Position numbers and translations under genes: made by a program. Positions 46,901 through 57,920 of a DNA stretch of 64,000 nucleotides are shown here, piece after piece; the first letter of the stretch is position 1; every line of letters begins with the position of its first letter. The notes under the pieces are model-generated. The model had not been told where the DNA came from, did no database searches, and saw only the letters and a program-made list of their open reading frames with translations. The stretch comes from Lineus longissimus (taxonomy: Eukaryota; Nemertea; Pilidiophora; Heteronemertea; Lineidae). The DNA lies in contig NC_088318.1 of assembly GCF_910592395.1 (NCBI RefSeq), positions 6,038,756 through 6,102,755 on the forward strand. Reading direction: 5' to 3'.

Positions 46901-47130
46901 GTTTAGTATTTGCGGCATCTACCAGTTAGCATTCTATTCTAATTACTCCCTTATCAAACACAGAGTAATGTGCGATGGAATATTTTTGTATCACTATTTT
47001 AATCTCATACAAAGTTTACAAACGAGTTAAAAAAATCTTTGTTACAATATATTTTCATTCGACTATTAATTCGTTCAGTCATCAAGCAAGGCGTTGAAGG
47101 TGAATGTTTTCCTGGATTCCGACAACGGAA
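46900..47130 (+). repeat. Receptor 3' flank, third copy
   Basis: Resembles 35500-35700 (CGGCATCTACCA, GAGTAATGTGCGATGGAATA, CACTATTTTAATCTCAT, ATATTTTCATTCGACTATT). Confidence 0.6.
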
Positions 47131-47289
47131 ATAGGTGCGTCGACACAGTACATGTATCTTAGATGGTTTCTGAATGTTGTTTAAAATATCACTTAAGATA
47201 TACAGCACGTTGTCGCCCGATGCATTTCAACACATTCAAAAGGGACTGAAACTGGGTGGCTGACATGAAGTTGTGTCTTGATAATCGTG

Positions 47290-47300
47290 ACGTCACGTCA
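47290..47300 (+). promoter_or_regulatory. CRE-like box upstream of receptor copy 47614
   Basis: ACGTCACGTCA, part of GTGACGTCACGTCAGTGGCC, 314 bp before the ATG. The palindrome TGACGTCA (47288-47295) is the consensus CREB/ATF site. The same 11-mer sits at a similar distance in three other copies. Confidence 0.45.
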
Positions 47301-47613
47301 GTGGCCTCAGTATCGATTTCCTCGTAATCAAAATAGCAGTCGTAGATCGGTCGAACTAAAGTTTATTAAACAAGTAGCTGATGTCTCAGTGAGAAATCTA
47401 CCTCTGCTAATGCTCTGCACTTGGATGAGGAGTACCAGTATTCTATTGATATGTCTGTTGAAAGCTAATCGAATCGCTGTTGAATGGTCGGAAGGCTTGT
47501 TGGATGGGGCTGTGTTGCTAAGGAACCCAAATTCACGGTTTTGACATGTCTGTTGAAATATTCCAATGTCTTGATAATATTTTCTGAAATAGCTCGTGGT
47601 GAATGCGAAAAAA

Positions 47614-48626
47614 ATGATCGCGGCTCAGCTCCTCGTTTCCCAAGACCTATGGACGTCTAAGTACTGGCCGTCATCAGAGCAACCGCTTCTATTCATCCAG
47701 CAACTCCTCGACCTCATGCAAGTCTACGTCTTGACCGTCGTTCTTCTACTCGGAATCTTTGGTAACACGTTGTCCTGTGTTATATTCTTCCGAGTGAGAA
47801 AGCGGGTGGACGCCTGCGTTCAGTACCTTAGTTGTCTATCTGTGTCCGACACTGGAGTCATTCTTATTCTTGAGGTGCCAGATTGGTTCGCATTTGGTCT
47901 GAACCACATCACCAATGGAGCTTACGGATTCAACTTAAGGCTGTACAATAACGCAACATGTAAATTTGTGGCCGGTGTTATGCATATTTCTGAAGTAATA
48001 TTGGCTTGGATAATTGTAGCCTTTTCGAAAAAAAGAGCTTGCGTTGTATGGTTTCCTCTAAAACGGGCAAATATCACTCCAAAAATAAGAACAAACGTAA
48101 TATTGACGATCTTGTTTTTTGGTACCCCCCGATTTTGGCTGGCGGGGATCATTCCAGGTACACCTGAAATTTGTTTCTATGAAACGAACCCAATTATTGT
48201 TTCTACGATCCTGAACCAGATCGATGTCTCTTCATACGCTTATACACCTTTTATCCTGATATTTTCGGCGAATATTTCCATACTAATTGCGATTTCTCTC
48301 TCAAACCTAAACATCTGGGGAAAAATCGTGAGAAAACACGGCAGGATGGGAGAATGTTAGTGTCTTTAATGTCTGTATCGACCCTTTATTTAGTCCTTCT
48401 GTTGCTTTTCGCAGCAATCTTTACTTACATCACGGAAACCAATGGCATTGGAGAGGAACAATCACTGTTTTTGAAGTTTTTGATGAAATTCCTCAAAATC
48501 GTAAGTGTACTTAATTACTGCTTCAATTTCATTATCTATAGGTGTACGCTGCCCTTTTATCGCCAAGAAATCAAAAATATGTTTGCAACTCAAATAAGAA
48601 ATAGCAATGCGCGTAGTCTTCGGTGA
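47614..48626 (+). pseudogene. Receptor pseudogene 3, single frameshift
   Basis: Nearly complete receptor: MIAAQLLVSQDLW start, TM1 GNTLSCVIFF, TM2 LSVSDTG, NNATCKFVAGV, TM7 NYCFNFIIY and FYRQEIKNMF end. One base is missing near 48305, where intact genes have CTCAAAAACTAAACAT and this one CTCAAACCTAAACAT, so the frame stops at 48360 and continues in the next frame to 48626. Intact copies read STERAYVVWFPL where this one has SKKRACVVWFPL, losing the Glu of the ionic-lock motif, and four residues are deleted in TM4. The missense changes suggest relaxed selection, so the frameshift is probably not a sequencing error. Confidence 0.88.
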
Positions 48627-48664
48627 TTACACACGCCACCGCGGCAAAGAAACATGGCATGTAT

Positions 48665-49380
48665 TGTATCAGTGTGTATTGTACCACAGTGTACAAACGA
48701 GCATGCTATATCTCACTGAGAAGTAGAGTCCATTGATCAGATTCCTTTCTTACGAAAGGGTATCTCAATGCGAATCAGCTATTTTTTAATGGGCTATACC
48801 CCGTCGGCATTAATATGCGGATTTCCGCGGATTACGGAACGGATCAATGATTGTGACTGCACACGGCCTGAATGGGAAGCCAAGGACCTGTACGGGAAGC
48901 CTAAGTATGTAGTTTGAATTACAAACTTCGCGCATTTCATTTCATTTCATTTTATGTTAAAAAAGCCGCCAAAAATGCCGTGAGACCGAAATGCAACTTG
49001 AGTGTGGCGCGCAGCATTCATTTTTCAGTTCCGACCTTCCTCACCCGCGTTTATCATATTATCGCCTGTGTGAAATCTCTCAATCGCCTGTGACAACGAA
49101 TACAGCCCTGCCACGTGTGTGCAACATCATCTCCCAAAAATTTTGGAAATGAGCTTGGTTCCTTAATCCGCGGAAATCCGCGGAATTCTGCGTTTTAGTG
49201 GTGCCGAAACAACTATTTGTATTTGCACAGAACCACAGTGTACAAACGAGCATGCTGTATCTCACTGAGAAGTTGAGGCCATTGATCACATTTCTTTCTT
49301 AAGAAAGGGTATTTCAATGCGAATCGGCTATTTTCCAATGGGCTATACCCCGTCGACATTAATATGTGCACTTGTACACC
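48665..49380. repeat. Receptor 3' flank duplicated around a MITE-like insertion
   Basis: The flank marked by CCACAGTGTACAAACGAGC, GAAAGGGTAT, CAATGCGAATC and GGGCTATACCCCGTCG occurs twice here (from 48679 and 49231). The same flank follows the other receptors at about 51680-51830, 55400-55560, 59020-59170 and 60790-60960. Between the two copies lies the inverted-repeat element at 48818-49180. Confidence 0.75.
48818..49180. mobile_element. 363-bp MITE-like element with 20-bp inverted repeats
   Basis: CGGATTTCCGCGGATTACGG at 48818-48837 is inverted with one mismatch at 49161-49180 (CCTTAATCCGCGGAAATCCG). The interior has no open frame of note. It interrupts the receptor 3' flank. The target duplication is unclear. 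Confidence 0.65.
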
Positions 49381-50257
49381 CTATACAACAAAGAATTGGG
49401 CCATTGGAATGTACTTCCTGCTAGTATAATAAAAGCGAGCTCTGCTTATGACGCGCTTCCGCACATGCGAAGCTAAAGATGGTCTGTCTTGACTTATACA
49501 TGTCATGCTCAAGCCAAATACATCCTCATAAAAATTATAACATCTTGATACCCGTAAACAAATTACACAATGGTCAGAAAATATCATAAGCATATATTAA
49601 CTAAACGTGGCAAATCTGACTTTGGAGAGTTAGTCTGACACTCTACGATGTAGTATTGTCTGGAAAAATCAGTTTAACAACAGTGTCTTCAAGAAAATGC
49701 ACAGGTGCAAAGCTCAAGACTTCGAAATTATCTTCAGAATTACATGTATTGATAAGTTGGAGTAAACCTTTCTGAGTTGTAGTAGTATATCAAGTAGCTT
49801 TCTTTCGTTATGATTATAATAGACAGACCCATACTATTGTGACATCGCGGATAATGATCAATACGCCCATACTATTTTGATATCGCAGATGACAAAGTGG
49901 TGAACGTTAAAATGAATTGTGAGGCCAATATAGATCTTTTAAAAATTGATCCAGGCTGTGAGGATGAAGGACTTAAACTAGTGGGAAGTGCTGTAGAGAC
50001 CACGCGAGGATGTTCGCGTAATTAGCACAGAACCTCGGTCGTGATGAGAGGCCTGGTGCAGTACACTAGTGTAATATGCTGGAGAAGCAAGACGGGTTAG
50101 ATCAGCGAGATGACCTCCAGAGGAGGGAAGATACATGTACATGTACTACACATGTTCTGAGTCAGGATCACTTGAATGTGTGCTTTTTTCGGGACAACTG
50201 TGTTCGTTATTGACTGAAACTGGGTGTCTGACACGAAGTTGCGTCTTGGTAATCGTG

Positions 50258-50268
50258 ACGTCACGTCA
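50258..50268 (+). promoter_or_regulatory. CRE-like box upstream of receptor copy 50580
   Basis: ACGTCACGTCA including TGACGTCA (50256-50263), 312 bp before the preferred ATG. Conserved position and sequence with the boxes at 47290, 53293 and 62839. Confidence 0.45.
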
Positions 50269-50579
50269 GTGGCCTTAGTGTCGATTTCCTCGGAATCAAA
50301 AAAGCAGTCGTAGATCAGTCTAACTAAGTTATATTAAACAAGTAGCTGATGACTCTCTGAGTAATCTAACTCTGCTAATGCTCTGCACTTGGATGAGGAG
50401 TACCAGTATTCTATTGATATGTCTATTGAAAGCTAATCGAATCGCTGTTGAAGGGTCGGAAGGCTTGTTGGATGGGGCTGAGGTGCTAAGGGGCCCACAT
50501 TCGCAGAATAAGCATGTCTGCTAAAATATTCGAATGTTTGGATATCATTTCGGAAATAGCTGGTGGTGAATGCGATAAA

Positions 50580-51605
50580 ATGAACACGGCTCACTTCCTC
50601 GTCACCCAAGACCTATGGACGTCTAAGTACTGGCTGTCATCAGAGCAACCGGTTCTATTCATCCAGCAGCTCCTCGACCTCACCCAAACCTACGTCATGA
50701 CCGTCGTTCTTCTACTCGGAATTTTTGGTAACACGTTGTCCTGTGTTATTTTCTTCCGAGTGAGAAAGCGGGCGGACGCCTGCGTCCAGTACCTTAGTTG
50801 TCTATCTATGTCCGACACTGGAGTCATTCTTATTCTTGGGGTGCCAGATTGGTTCACATTTGGTCTAAACTACATCACAAATGGAGCATACGGATTTAAC
50901 TTAATGCTGTACAATCAGGCAACATGTAAATTTGTGGCAGGCGTTATGCATATTTCTGAAGTAATATCGGCTTGGATAATTGTAGCCTTTTCGACAGAAA
51001 GAGCTTTCGTTGTATGGTTTCCTCTAGAACGGGCAAATATCACTCCAAAAATAAGAGAAAACGTATTATTGACGATATTTTTTAGCGGTGTGTTTTTAGG
51101 TACCCCCCGATTTTGGCTGGCGGAGATCATTCCAGGTTCACCTGAAATTTGTTTCTATAAAACGAACCCTATTATTGTTTCTACGATCCTGAACCAGATT
51201 GATATGTCTTTATATGCTTATGCACCATTCATCCTGATTTTTTTGGCAAATATTTCCATACTAATTGCGATTTCTCTCTTAAAAACTAAACATCTTGGAA
51301 AAAATCGTGAGAAAACACGGCAGGATGGGAGACTGTTAGTGTCTTTGATATCTGTTTCGACCCTTTATATAGTCCTTCTTTTGCCTTTCGCAGCAATCTT
51401 TACTTACATCACGGAAACCAATGACATTGGAGAGGAACAATCACAGTTCTTGTGGTTTTTGATGAAATTCCTCACAATCGTAAGTGTACTTAATTACTGC
51501 TTCAATTTCATTATCTATGGGTGTACGCTGCCCTTTTATCGCCAAGAAATCAAAAAGATGTTTGCAACTCAAATAAGAAATAGCAAAGGGCGTATTCTCA
51601 AGTGA
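50580..51605 (+). CDS. Rhodopsin-like 7TM receptor, intact (array copy B)
   Basis: A 341-residue single-exon receptor. The frame is open from 50514, but ATG 50580 (MNTAHFLVTQDLW) aligns with copies C and D, and upstream codons are interrupted in paralogs. Asn51 (FGNTLSC), Asp79 (LSMSDTG), Cys116 (ATCKFVAGV), Glu140-Arg141 (TERAFVVWFPL), loop-2 Cys191 (EICFYKT), TM6 LLPFAAIFTY, TM7 NYCFNFIIYG (309-313 in place of NPxxY), helix 8 LPFYRQEIKKMF. An NxT glycosylation-type motif occurs in NITPK, but that lies in an intracellular loop. All motifs needed for folding and G-protein coupling appear intact. Ligand unknown. Closest in sequence to pseudogene 3. Confidence 0.92.
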   Translation: MNTAHFLVTQDLWTSKYWLSSEQPVLFIQQLLDLTQTYVMTVVLLLGIFGNTLSCVIFFRVRKRADACVQYLSCLSMSDTGVILILGVPDWFTFGLNYITNGAYGFNLMLYNQATCKFVAGVMHISEVISAWIIVAFSTERAFVVWFPLERANITPKIRENVLLTIFFSGVFLGTPRFWLAEIIPGSPEICFYKTNPIIVSTILNQIDMSLYAYAPFILIFLANISILIAISLLKTKHLGKNREKTRQDGRLLVSLISVSTLYIVLLLPFAAIFTYITETNDIGEEQSQFLWFLMKFLTIVSVLNYCFNFIIYGCTLPFYRQEIKKMFATQIRNSKGRILK

Positions 51606-51671
51606 TTAAATACGCCGCCTCAGCTAACAACCATGGCATGAATTGTATCAGTATACATGTACACAACAATT

Positions 51672-52330
51672 TGTATTTACACAGGACCACAGTGTACAAA
51701 CGAGCGTGCTATATCTCATTGAGAGGTAGAGCCCATTGATCATATTCCTTTGTTACGAAAGGGTATTTCAATGCGAATCGGCTATTTTTCAATGGGCTAT
51801 ACCCCGTCGAAATTGGTATCTGCACTTGTCCACCTTAACGATTTGGGCCATTGGAATGTACTTCCTGACAGTATTATAGGCCTATAGCAAGCTCGGTTTA
51901 CGCTACAACTTTGCGACCCCATAGATAGCGGCGAGATGCGGTAAATACCCGTGGCGCAACGGCTGAATTCAGTGATACCCGTACCACAATGTTGCGGGCC
52001 GGGTATATAAATGTTGGCGGAACGATGATATTGTACCGGGTCGCAACTTTGCGCCCAATTAATTGACTTTTTATTGAAGTTGTTTTTGATAGCCATCGCC
52101 CGGGACATAGTATAACATTTTGCAGTGAACAATCCTATCTTAAAATAAAAAGAGGATGTGTGAGCACTCTTTTTGCATAATCTACATGTTTCATCAATTT
52201 GAACCAATACATCTTTGAGGAAGAGCTGGAGATGTACATGTAAAAACATTTCGCTCTCATTTTTCATGGAGTCTACATTATTAATGTAATATAGATTCTG
52301 AGCCTCGACCAAAGCCAATATATACGCCAA
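51672..52330. repeat. Array spacer shared with the next unit
   Basis: Same order of segments as 55390-56100: 3' flank, then an inverted-repeat element (51908-52058; GTCGCAACTTTGCG-type ends), then a block marked CATCTTTGAGGAAGA and CGCTCTCATT. A minus-strand frame of 177 codons (51797-52330) spans all of this; its counterpart at 55695-56072 is only partly open, and no domain is recognised, so it is listed as spacer rather than gene. Confidence 0.65.
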
Positions 52331-53292
52331 GGGGTCACTCCAACTCCGAAACGAACAACTTCAGTACAGTATACAATATACCGGCAGCTGCATAGTCCCA
52401 CCATGTTCACAGATTCTTTTCTAATTCCATCGGAATGTCACTTCATACTAGTAATGCCAAAAGGACTATTTACATGTATATGGAAAACGTTTTTTAACTT
52501 TCCGTTAAATTTTTTAAGGGGATGGTGTTTGAGTTAAAAGTATCTAATCAGCATATTTGTAAATAACTAGTATTGTTCTTTTGAAGGGGCAAATATAGGC
52601 CTAATCAAAATGAATATGAAATACAAATGTTTGTCTCTGTTGGTGATTCCTTCCGCCAAATCCGGCACGCCCCCCCCTCCCCCTCAAATATTTAGCAACT
52701 TTACCGAACACTCCATGTGCCCATGCCCCAAACTCCGTGCGGAGTAGTTTCTTGATATATGTAAATAAATTACACCGTGATCAGAAAATATCATAAGCAT
52801 ATATTAACAAAACGCAGCAAATCTGACTTTGGACAGTTAGTCTAACACTCTACGATGTAGTATTGTGTGGAAAAATCAGTTTAACAACAGTGTCTTCAAG
52901 AAAATGCACAGGTGCAAAGCTCAAGACTTCGAAATTATTTTCAGAATTATTGAAAAGTTGGAGTAAACCTTTCTGAGTTGTAGTAGTATATCAAGTAGCT
53001 TTCTTTCGTTATATGATAATAATAGACAGACCCATACTATTGTGACATTGCGGATAATGATTAATACGCCCATACTATTTTGATATCGCTGATAAAAAAG
53101 TGGCGAAAGTTGAAATGATTTGTGAGGCCAATATAGTTCATTTAAAAATTGATCCAAGCTATCAGGATGAAGGACTTAAACTAGTGGGAAGTGCTGTACA
53201 GACCAGACGCGCGTTGTCGCTCGATGCATTTCCACATGATGAAAAGGGACTGAAACTGGGTGGCTGACGTGAAGTTTTGTCTGGTAATCAAG

Positions 53293-53303
53293 ACGTCACG
53301 TCA
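53293..53303 (+). promoter_or_regulatory. CRE-like box upstream of receptor pseudogene 4
   Basis: ACGTCACGTCA, 317 bp before the ATG at 53620. The first half-site is degraded (AGACGTCA instead of TGACGTCA). Confidence 0.35.
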
Positions 53304-53619
53304 GTGGCCTTAGTGTCGATTTCTTCGTAATCAAAATGACACTCGTAGATTAGTCAACCTGAAGTATATCAAACAAGTAGCTAATGACTCAGTGAGTAAT
53401 CTAACTCTGCTAATGCTCTGCACTTGGATGAGGAGTACCAGTATTCTATTGATATATATATCTATTGAAAGCTAATTGAATCGCTGTTGAATGGGCGGAA
53501 GGCTTGTTGGATGGGGCTATGGTGCTAAGGGGCCCACATTCGCAGTGTTAGTATGCCTGCTAAAATATTCGCATGTCTAGATATCATTTCTGAAATAGCT
53601 CGTGGTGAATGCGGTCAAT

Positions 53620-55329
53620 ATGAACATGCCTCACCTACTGGTTACTCAAGATTTCTGGACGTCTAGCGACCGGACGTCATCAGAGCAACCTCTTCTAATC
53701 AACCAGCAGCTCCTCGACCTCGTGCAAGCCTACGTCATGACCGTCGTTCTTCTACTCGGAATTTTTGGTAACGCGTTGTCCTTTGTGATATTTTTTCGAG
53801 TGAGAAAGCGGGCGGACGCCTGCGTCCAGTACCTTAGTTGTCTATTCTAAAATACCTTGGTACCGTAAAGTCAACTTTTAAATGGAAAATGCATAAGCCT
53901 CGTTCTGAGAGCGGAGTGTTTTGGACACGCAACCAAGATGCTCTACCAAAGTTCCCTCGGGTTGCACTAAAATGTGGAACCATGCACACGTCACGTCAAT
54001 GGAATTTCAGCTCACTTCAGAAGTTTGAGGCTCTCAAAACACTGCTTCAAACACAAATCAGTCAAGGAAGCATCAACCACCCTAAGTTTTTTAATGAGCA
54101 CTACACATATTTGCCGAGAAAAACGCTCCAAATAGCCCATTTGCGCGGATTTTAGCATCACTTGAGCGAGCCGATGCGGACTTCCTATGCGCGCTGTACA
54201 AAATGTACATGTCTCATTTTCTGTAACGTTGCCGTAACATAATGTAAACAATGGCGCTACCGGCGCTTCGGCCGGGCCGGCGATGGATGGAATTTGCCAA
54301 ATTCGCACATATTCAAGTTATTTTCGTGGCCTATCTTTTTAAGTTTGAGGTATTTTAGAATAGAAATTGAACCCTCGGCTTCGGACCTTGGTTGAGTTAC
54401 CAAGACACTCTCGGGTGGAGCTAAAATTTCGTCCAAACCCTCGCCTGTCGGCTCGGGTTTGGACTGTATTTTAGCTCCAACCTCGAGTGTCTTGGTAACT
54501 CAACCAAGGTCCTCCGCCTCGGGTTCAATTCCTTAATCTGTGTCCGACACTAGAGTCATTCTTATTCTTGGGGTGCGAGATTGGTTCGCATTTGGTCTAA
54601 ACCACATCACAAATGGAGCATACGGATTCAACTTAATGCTGTACAATGAGGCAACATGTAAATTTGTGGCCGGCATTTTGCATATTCCTGAAGTAATATC
54701 GGGTTGGATATTGTAGCCTTTTCGACGGAAAGAGCTTACGTTGTATGGTTTCCTCTAAAACGGGCAAAAATCACTCCAAAAATAGGAAAAAAACGTATTA
54801 TTGACGATTTTTCTAACCAGTGTGGTTGTTAGTCTCCACCGATTTTGGCTATCGGAGACCATTCCAGGTACACCTGTAATTTGCTTCTATAAAACAAACC
54901 CAATTATTGTTTCTACGATCTCGAACCAGATCGATATCACTTGATGAGCTTATGCACCTTTTATCCTGATATTTTTTTGCGAATATGTCCATCCGTGTTG
55001 CGATTTCACTCTCAAGTACTAAACATCTGGGGGGAAATCGTGAGAAAACACGGCAGGAGGGGAGACTGTTAGTGTCTGTTTCGACCGTTTATATTGTCCT
55101 TTTATTGCCGTCCGCAGCAATTTTTACTTACATCACGGAAGCCAATGTCATTGGAGAAGAACAAACACTGTTTTTGTGGTTTTTGATGAAATCCCTCGAT
55201 CTCGTAAGTGTTCTTAACTACTGCTTCAATTTCATTATCTATGGGTGTACGCTGCCCTTTTATTGCCAAGAAACCAGAAAGATATTTTCAATTCAAATAA
55301 GACATACCAATGGGCGTATTCTCCAGTGA
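53620..55329 (+). pseudogene. Receptor pseudogene 4, split by a 690-bp insertion
   Basis: TM1 and the start of TM2 are intact (MNMPHLLVTQDFW, FGNALSFVIFF, YLSCL) up to 53845. A foldback element occupies 53846-54535, and the gene resumes at CTGTGTCCGACACT (54538), exactly where paralogs continue. Downstream, the frame is broken in several places: GGTTGGATATTGTAGCC lacks a base and triplet parts, GACGATTTTTCTAACCAG is scrambled, and GATATCACTTGATGAGC contains a stop. The C-terminal third is open again (54985-55329; SAAIFTYITEAN, NYCFNFIIYG). The many lesions show that it has been dead for some time. Confidence 0.9.
53846..54535. mobile_element. Foldback element, copy 3, inserted in a receptor gene
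   Basis: Boundaries come from comparison with intact paralogs: TTGTCTAT|CTGTGTCC is continuous in them. The insertion begins TCTAAAATACC and ends TTCAATTCCTTA, with AT on both sides as the possible target duplication. From about 54348 it is a long palindrome (TTGAGTTACCAAGACACTC mirrored by GAGTGTCTTGGTAACTCAA; CGGGTGGAGCTAAAAT mirrored by ATTTTAGCTCC). The left 400 bp is unlike copies 1 and 2 and holds a plus-strand open frame (53838-54155) of unknown origin. Confidence 0.85.
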
Positions 55330-55389
55330 TTAAATACACCGCCGCGGCAAAGAAATATGACATGTATTGTATCTGTGTACACAACAATT

Positions 55390-56100
55390 TGTATTTGCAC
55401 AGGACCACAGTGTACAGACGAGCGTGCTATATCTCACTGAAAAGTCGTCTCAAGTGATCACATTCGTTTGTTACGAAAGAGCATTTTAATGCGAATCGGC
55501 TATTTTTCAATGGGCTATACCCCGTCGGCATTAATATTTGCACTTGTTCACCCTAACGATTTCGACCATTGGAATGTACTGCTTGTAGTAGGCCTAATAG
55601 GAAGATCTTCTTATGAATCAACTTTGCGACCCGGTAGATTGCGGCGAGATGCGGTATAAAATACCCGTTCCGGAACTTGGCCCCCCGGGCGAATTCAGCG
55701 AGAGCGTGCCGCAAGGTTGCGGGCGGGGTAAGGTTGGCGGAACGATGATATTGTACTGGGTCGCAACGTTTTGGCCCGGGATGGTTTGTCGGCCAATGAA
55801 TTGACCTTTTGTTGAAATTGTCTTAATAGCCATCGCCCGGGAGCGGGACACAGTAAAACTTTTTGCAGTAAACAATCCCATCTTACGATTAAAAGAGGAT
55901 TTGTAAGCACTCTATTGCATAATCTGCATATTTCATTAATTTGAACCAGTACATCTTTGAGGAAGACCTGGAGAAGTACATGTAAAAATATTTCGCTCTC
56001 ATTCTTCATGGAGTCGTCATTATTTATATAATATAGATTCTGAGCTTCGACCAACGCCAATATATACGCCAAGTGGTCACTACGATTCCGAAACGGACAA
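55390..56100. repeat. Array spacer, counterpart of 51672-52330
   Basis: Repeats the same blocks, including the inverted-repeat element at about 55618-55780 (CAACTTTGCGACCC at left, GGGTCGCAACG at right) and GAGGAAGACCTGGAGAAG. Further shared spacer follows to about 56790, including a 16-base C run (56411-56426). Confidence 0.65.
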
Positions 56101-56802
56101 CATCAGTACAGTATACAATATACCGGTAGCTGCATAGTCCAACCATGTTCACAGATTCTCTTCAAATTCCATCGGAATGTCACATCTCACTACAAATGGC
56201 AAAAAGGACTCTTAACATGTATATGGAATTAATATTTTAACTTTCCGTTAAATTTTTTAGGGGGAAGTTGTTTGAGTGAAAAGTATCTAATTCGCATATT
56301 TGTAAATAACTAGTATTGTTCTTTTGAAGGGGCAAATATAGGCCAAATCTAAATCAATATGAAATATAAATGTTTGTCTCTGTTGGTTATTCCTTCCGCC
56401 AAATCCGGCACCCCCCCCCCCCCCCCTCCCCCCAAATATTTAGCAGCTTTACCGAACACTCTATGTGTCAATGCCCCAAACTCCGCGCGGATTAGTTTCC
56501 TGATATCTGTCAAAAAATTACGCCATGATCAGAAAATATCATAAGCATATATTAACTAAAAATGGCAAATCTGACTTTGGAGAGTTAGTCTGACACAGAT
56601 CGATGTAGTATTGTCTGGAAAAATCAGTTTAATAACTGTGTCTTCAAGAAAATGCACAGGTGCATAGCTTAAGACTTCAAATTATGTTAAGAATTATTGA
56701 TAAGTTGGAGTAAACCTTTCTGAGTTGTAGAAGTATATCAAATAGCTTTCTTTCGTCATGTGATTATAATAGACAGACCCGTACTATAGTGACATCGCGG
56801 AT

Positions 56803-57752
56803 AATGATCAATACGCCCATACTATTTTTATATCGCAGATGATAAAGTGGCGAAAGTTAAAATGAAATGAGAGGCCAATATAGTTTATTTGAAAATTGAT
56901 CCAAGCTGTGAGGATGACGGACTTCAACTAGTAGAGACAAAGCGAGGAAGTTTGCGTAATTAGCATAGACCCTCGGTCGTGATGAGAGGACAGGTACAGT
57001 ACACTAGTGTAATATGATGGAAAAACAAGACGGGTTAGATCAGCAATATGACCTCCAGAGGAGGGAAAATACATGTACTATACATATTCAGAGTCAGAAT
57101 CACTTGAGTGTGTACTTTTCCGGGACAACCGTGTTCGTTATTGACTGAAACAGGGTGGGTGTCACGAAGTTGCGTTTAGTAATCGTTACCATACGTCAGT
57201 GGCCTTAGTGTCGATTTCATCGTAATCAAAAAGTAGTCAGAGATCATTCAAACTAAGTTATATTTACATCGCGGATAATGATCAATACGCCCATACTATT
57301 TTTATATCGCAGATGATAAAGTGGCGAGAGTTGAAATGAAATGAGAGGCCAAAATAGTTCATTTGAAAATTGATCCAAGCTGTGAGGATGAAGGACTTAA
57401 ACTAGTGGGAAGTGTTGTAGAGACAAAGCGAGGAAGTTCGCGTAATTAGCATAGACCCTCGGTCGTGATGAGAGGACAGGTACAGTACACTAGTGTAATA
57501 TGATGGAGAAACAAGATGGGTTAGATAAGCAAGATAACCTCCAGAGGAGGGAAAATACAGGTACTATACATATTCAGAGTCAGAATCACTTGAGTGTGTA
57601 CTTTTCCGGGACAACCGTGTTCGTTATTGACTGAAACTGGGTGGCTGTCACGAAGTTGCGTTTAGTAATCGTTACCATACGTCAGTGGCCTTAGTGTCGA
57701 TTTCATCGTAATCAAAAAGTAGTCAGAGATCATTCAAACTAAGTTATATTTA
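56803..57752. repeat. Tandem duplication of a receptor 5' flank, period 464 bp
   Basis: CATCGCGGATAATGATCAAT starts at 56803 and again at 57267, and similarity runs the whole length to AAGTTATATTTA. The second copy keeps GTGGGAAGTGTTG, which the first has lost. In both, the region equivalent to the CRE box reads CCATACGTCAGTGG, so the palindromic CRE is gone. Confidence 0.85.
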
Positions 57753-57920
57753 ACAAGTAGCTGATGACTCAGTGAGTAATCGATCTCAGCTATTGCTCTG
57801 CGCTTGCATGAGGAGAACAAGTTTTCTATGGATATATATGTCTGATGAAAGCTAATCAAATCGGGGTTGAATGGGCGGAAAGCTTGTTGGGTTGGACTAT
57901 GGTGCTAAGGGGCGATAAAA

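Noticed and set aside
50514-50579. Upstream in-frame start of receptor copy B
   Set aside because: Paralogs have stops or frameshifts in this segment and it looks like a transcribed leader; ATG 50580 aligns with copies C and D.
51797-52330. Minus-strand open frame of 177 codons downstream of receptor copy B
   Set aside because: It spans known spacer repeats, has no recognisable domain, and the equivalent region of the next unit (55695-56072) keeps only part of the frame.
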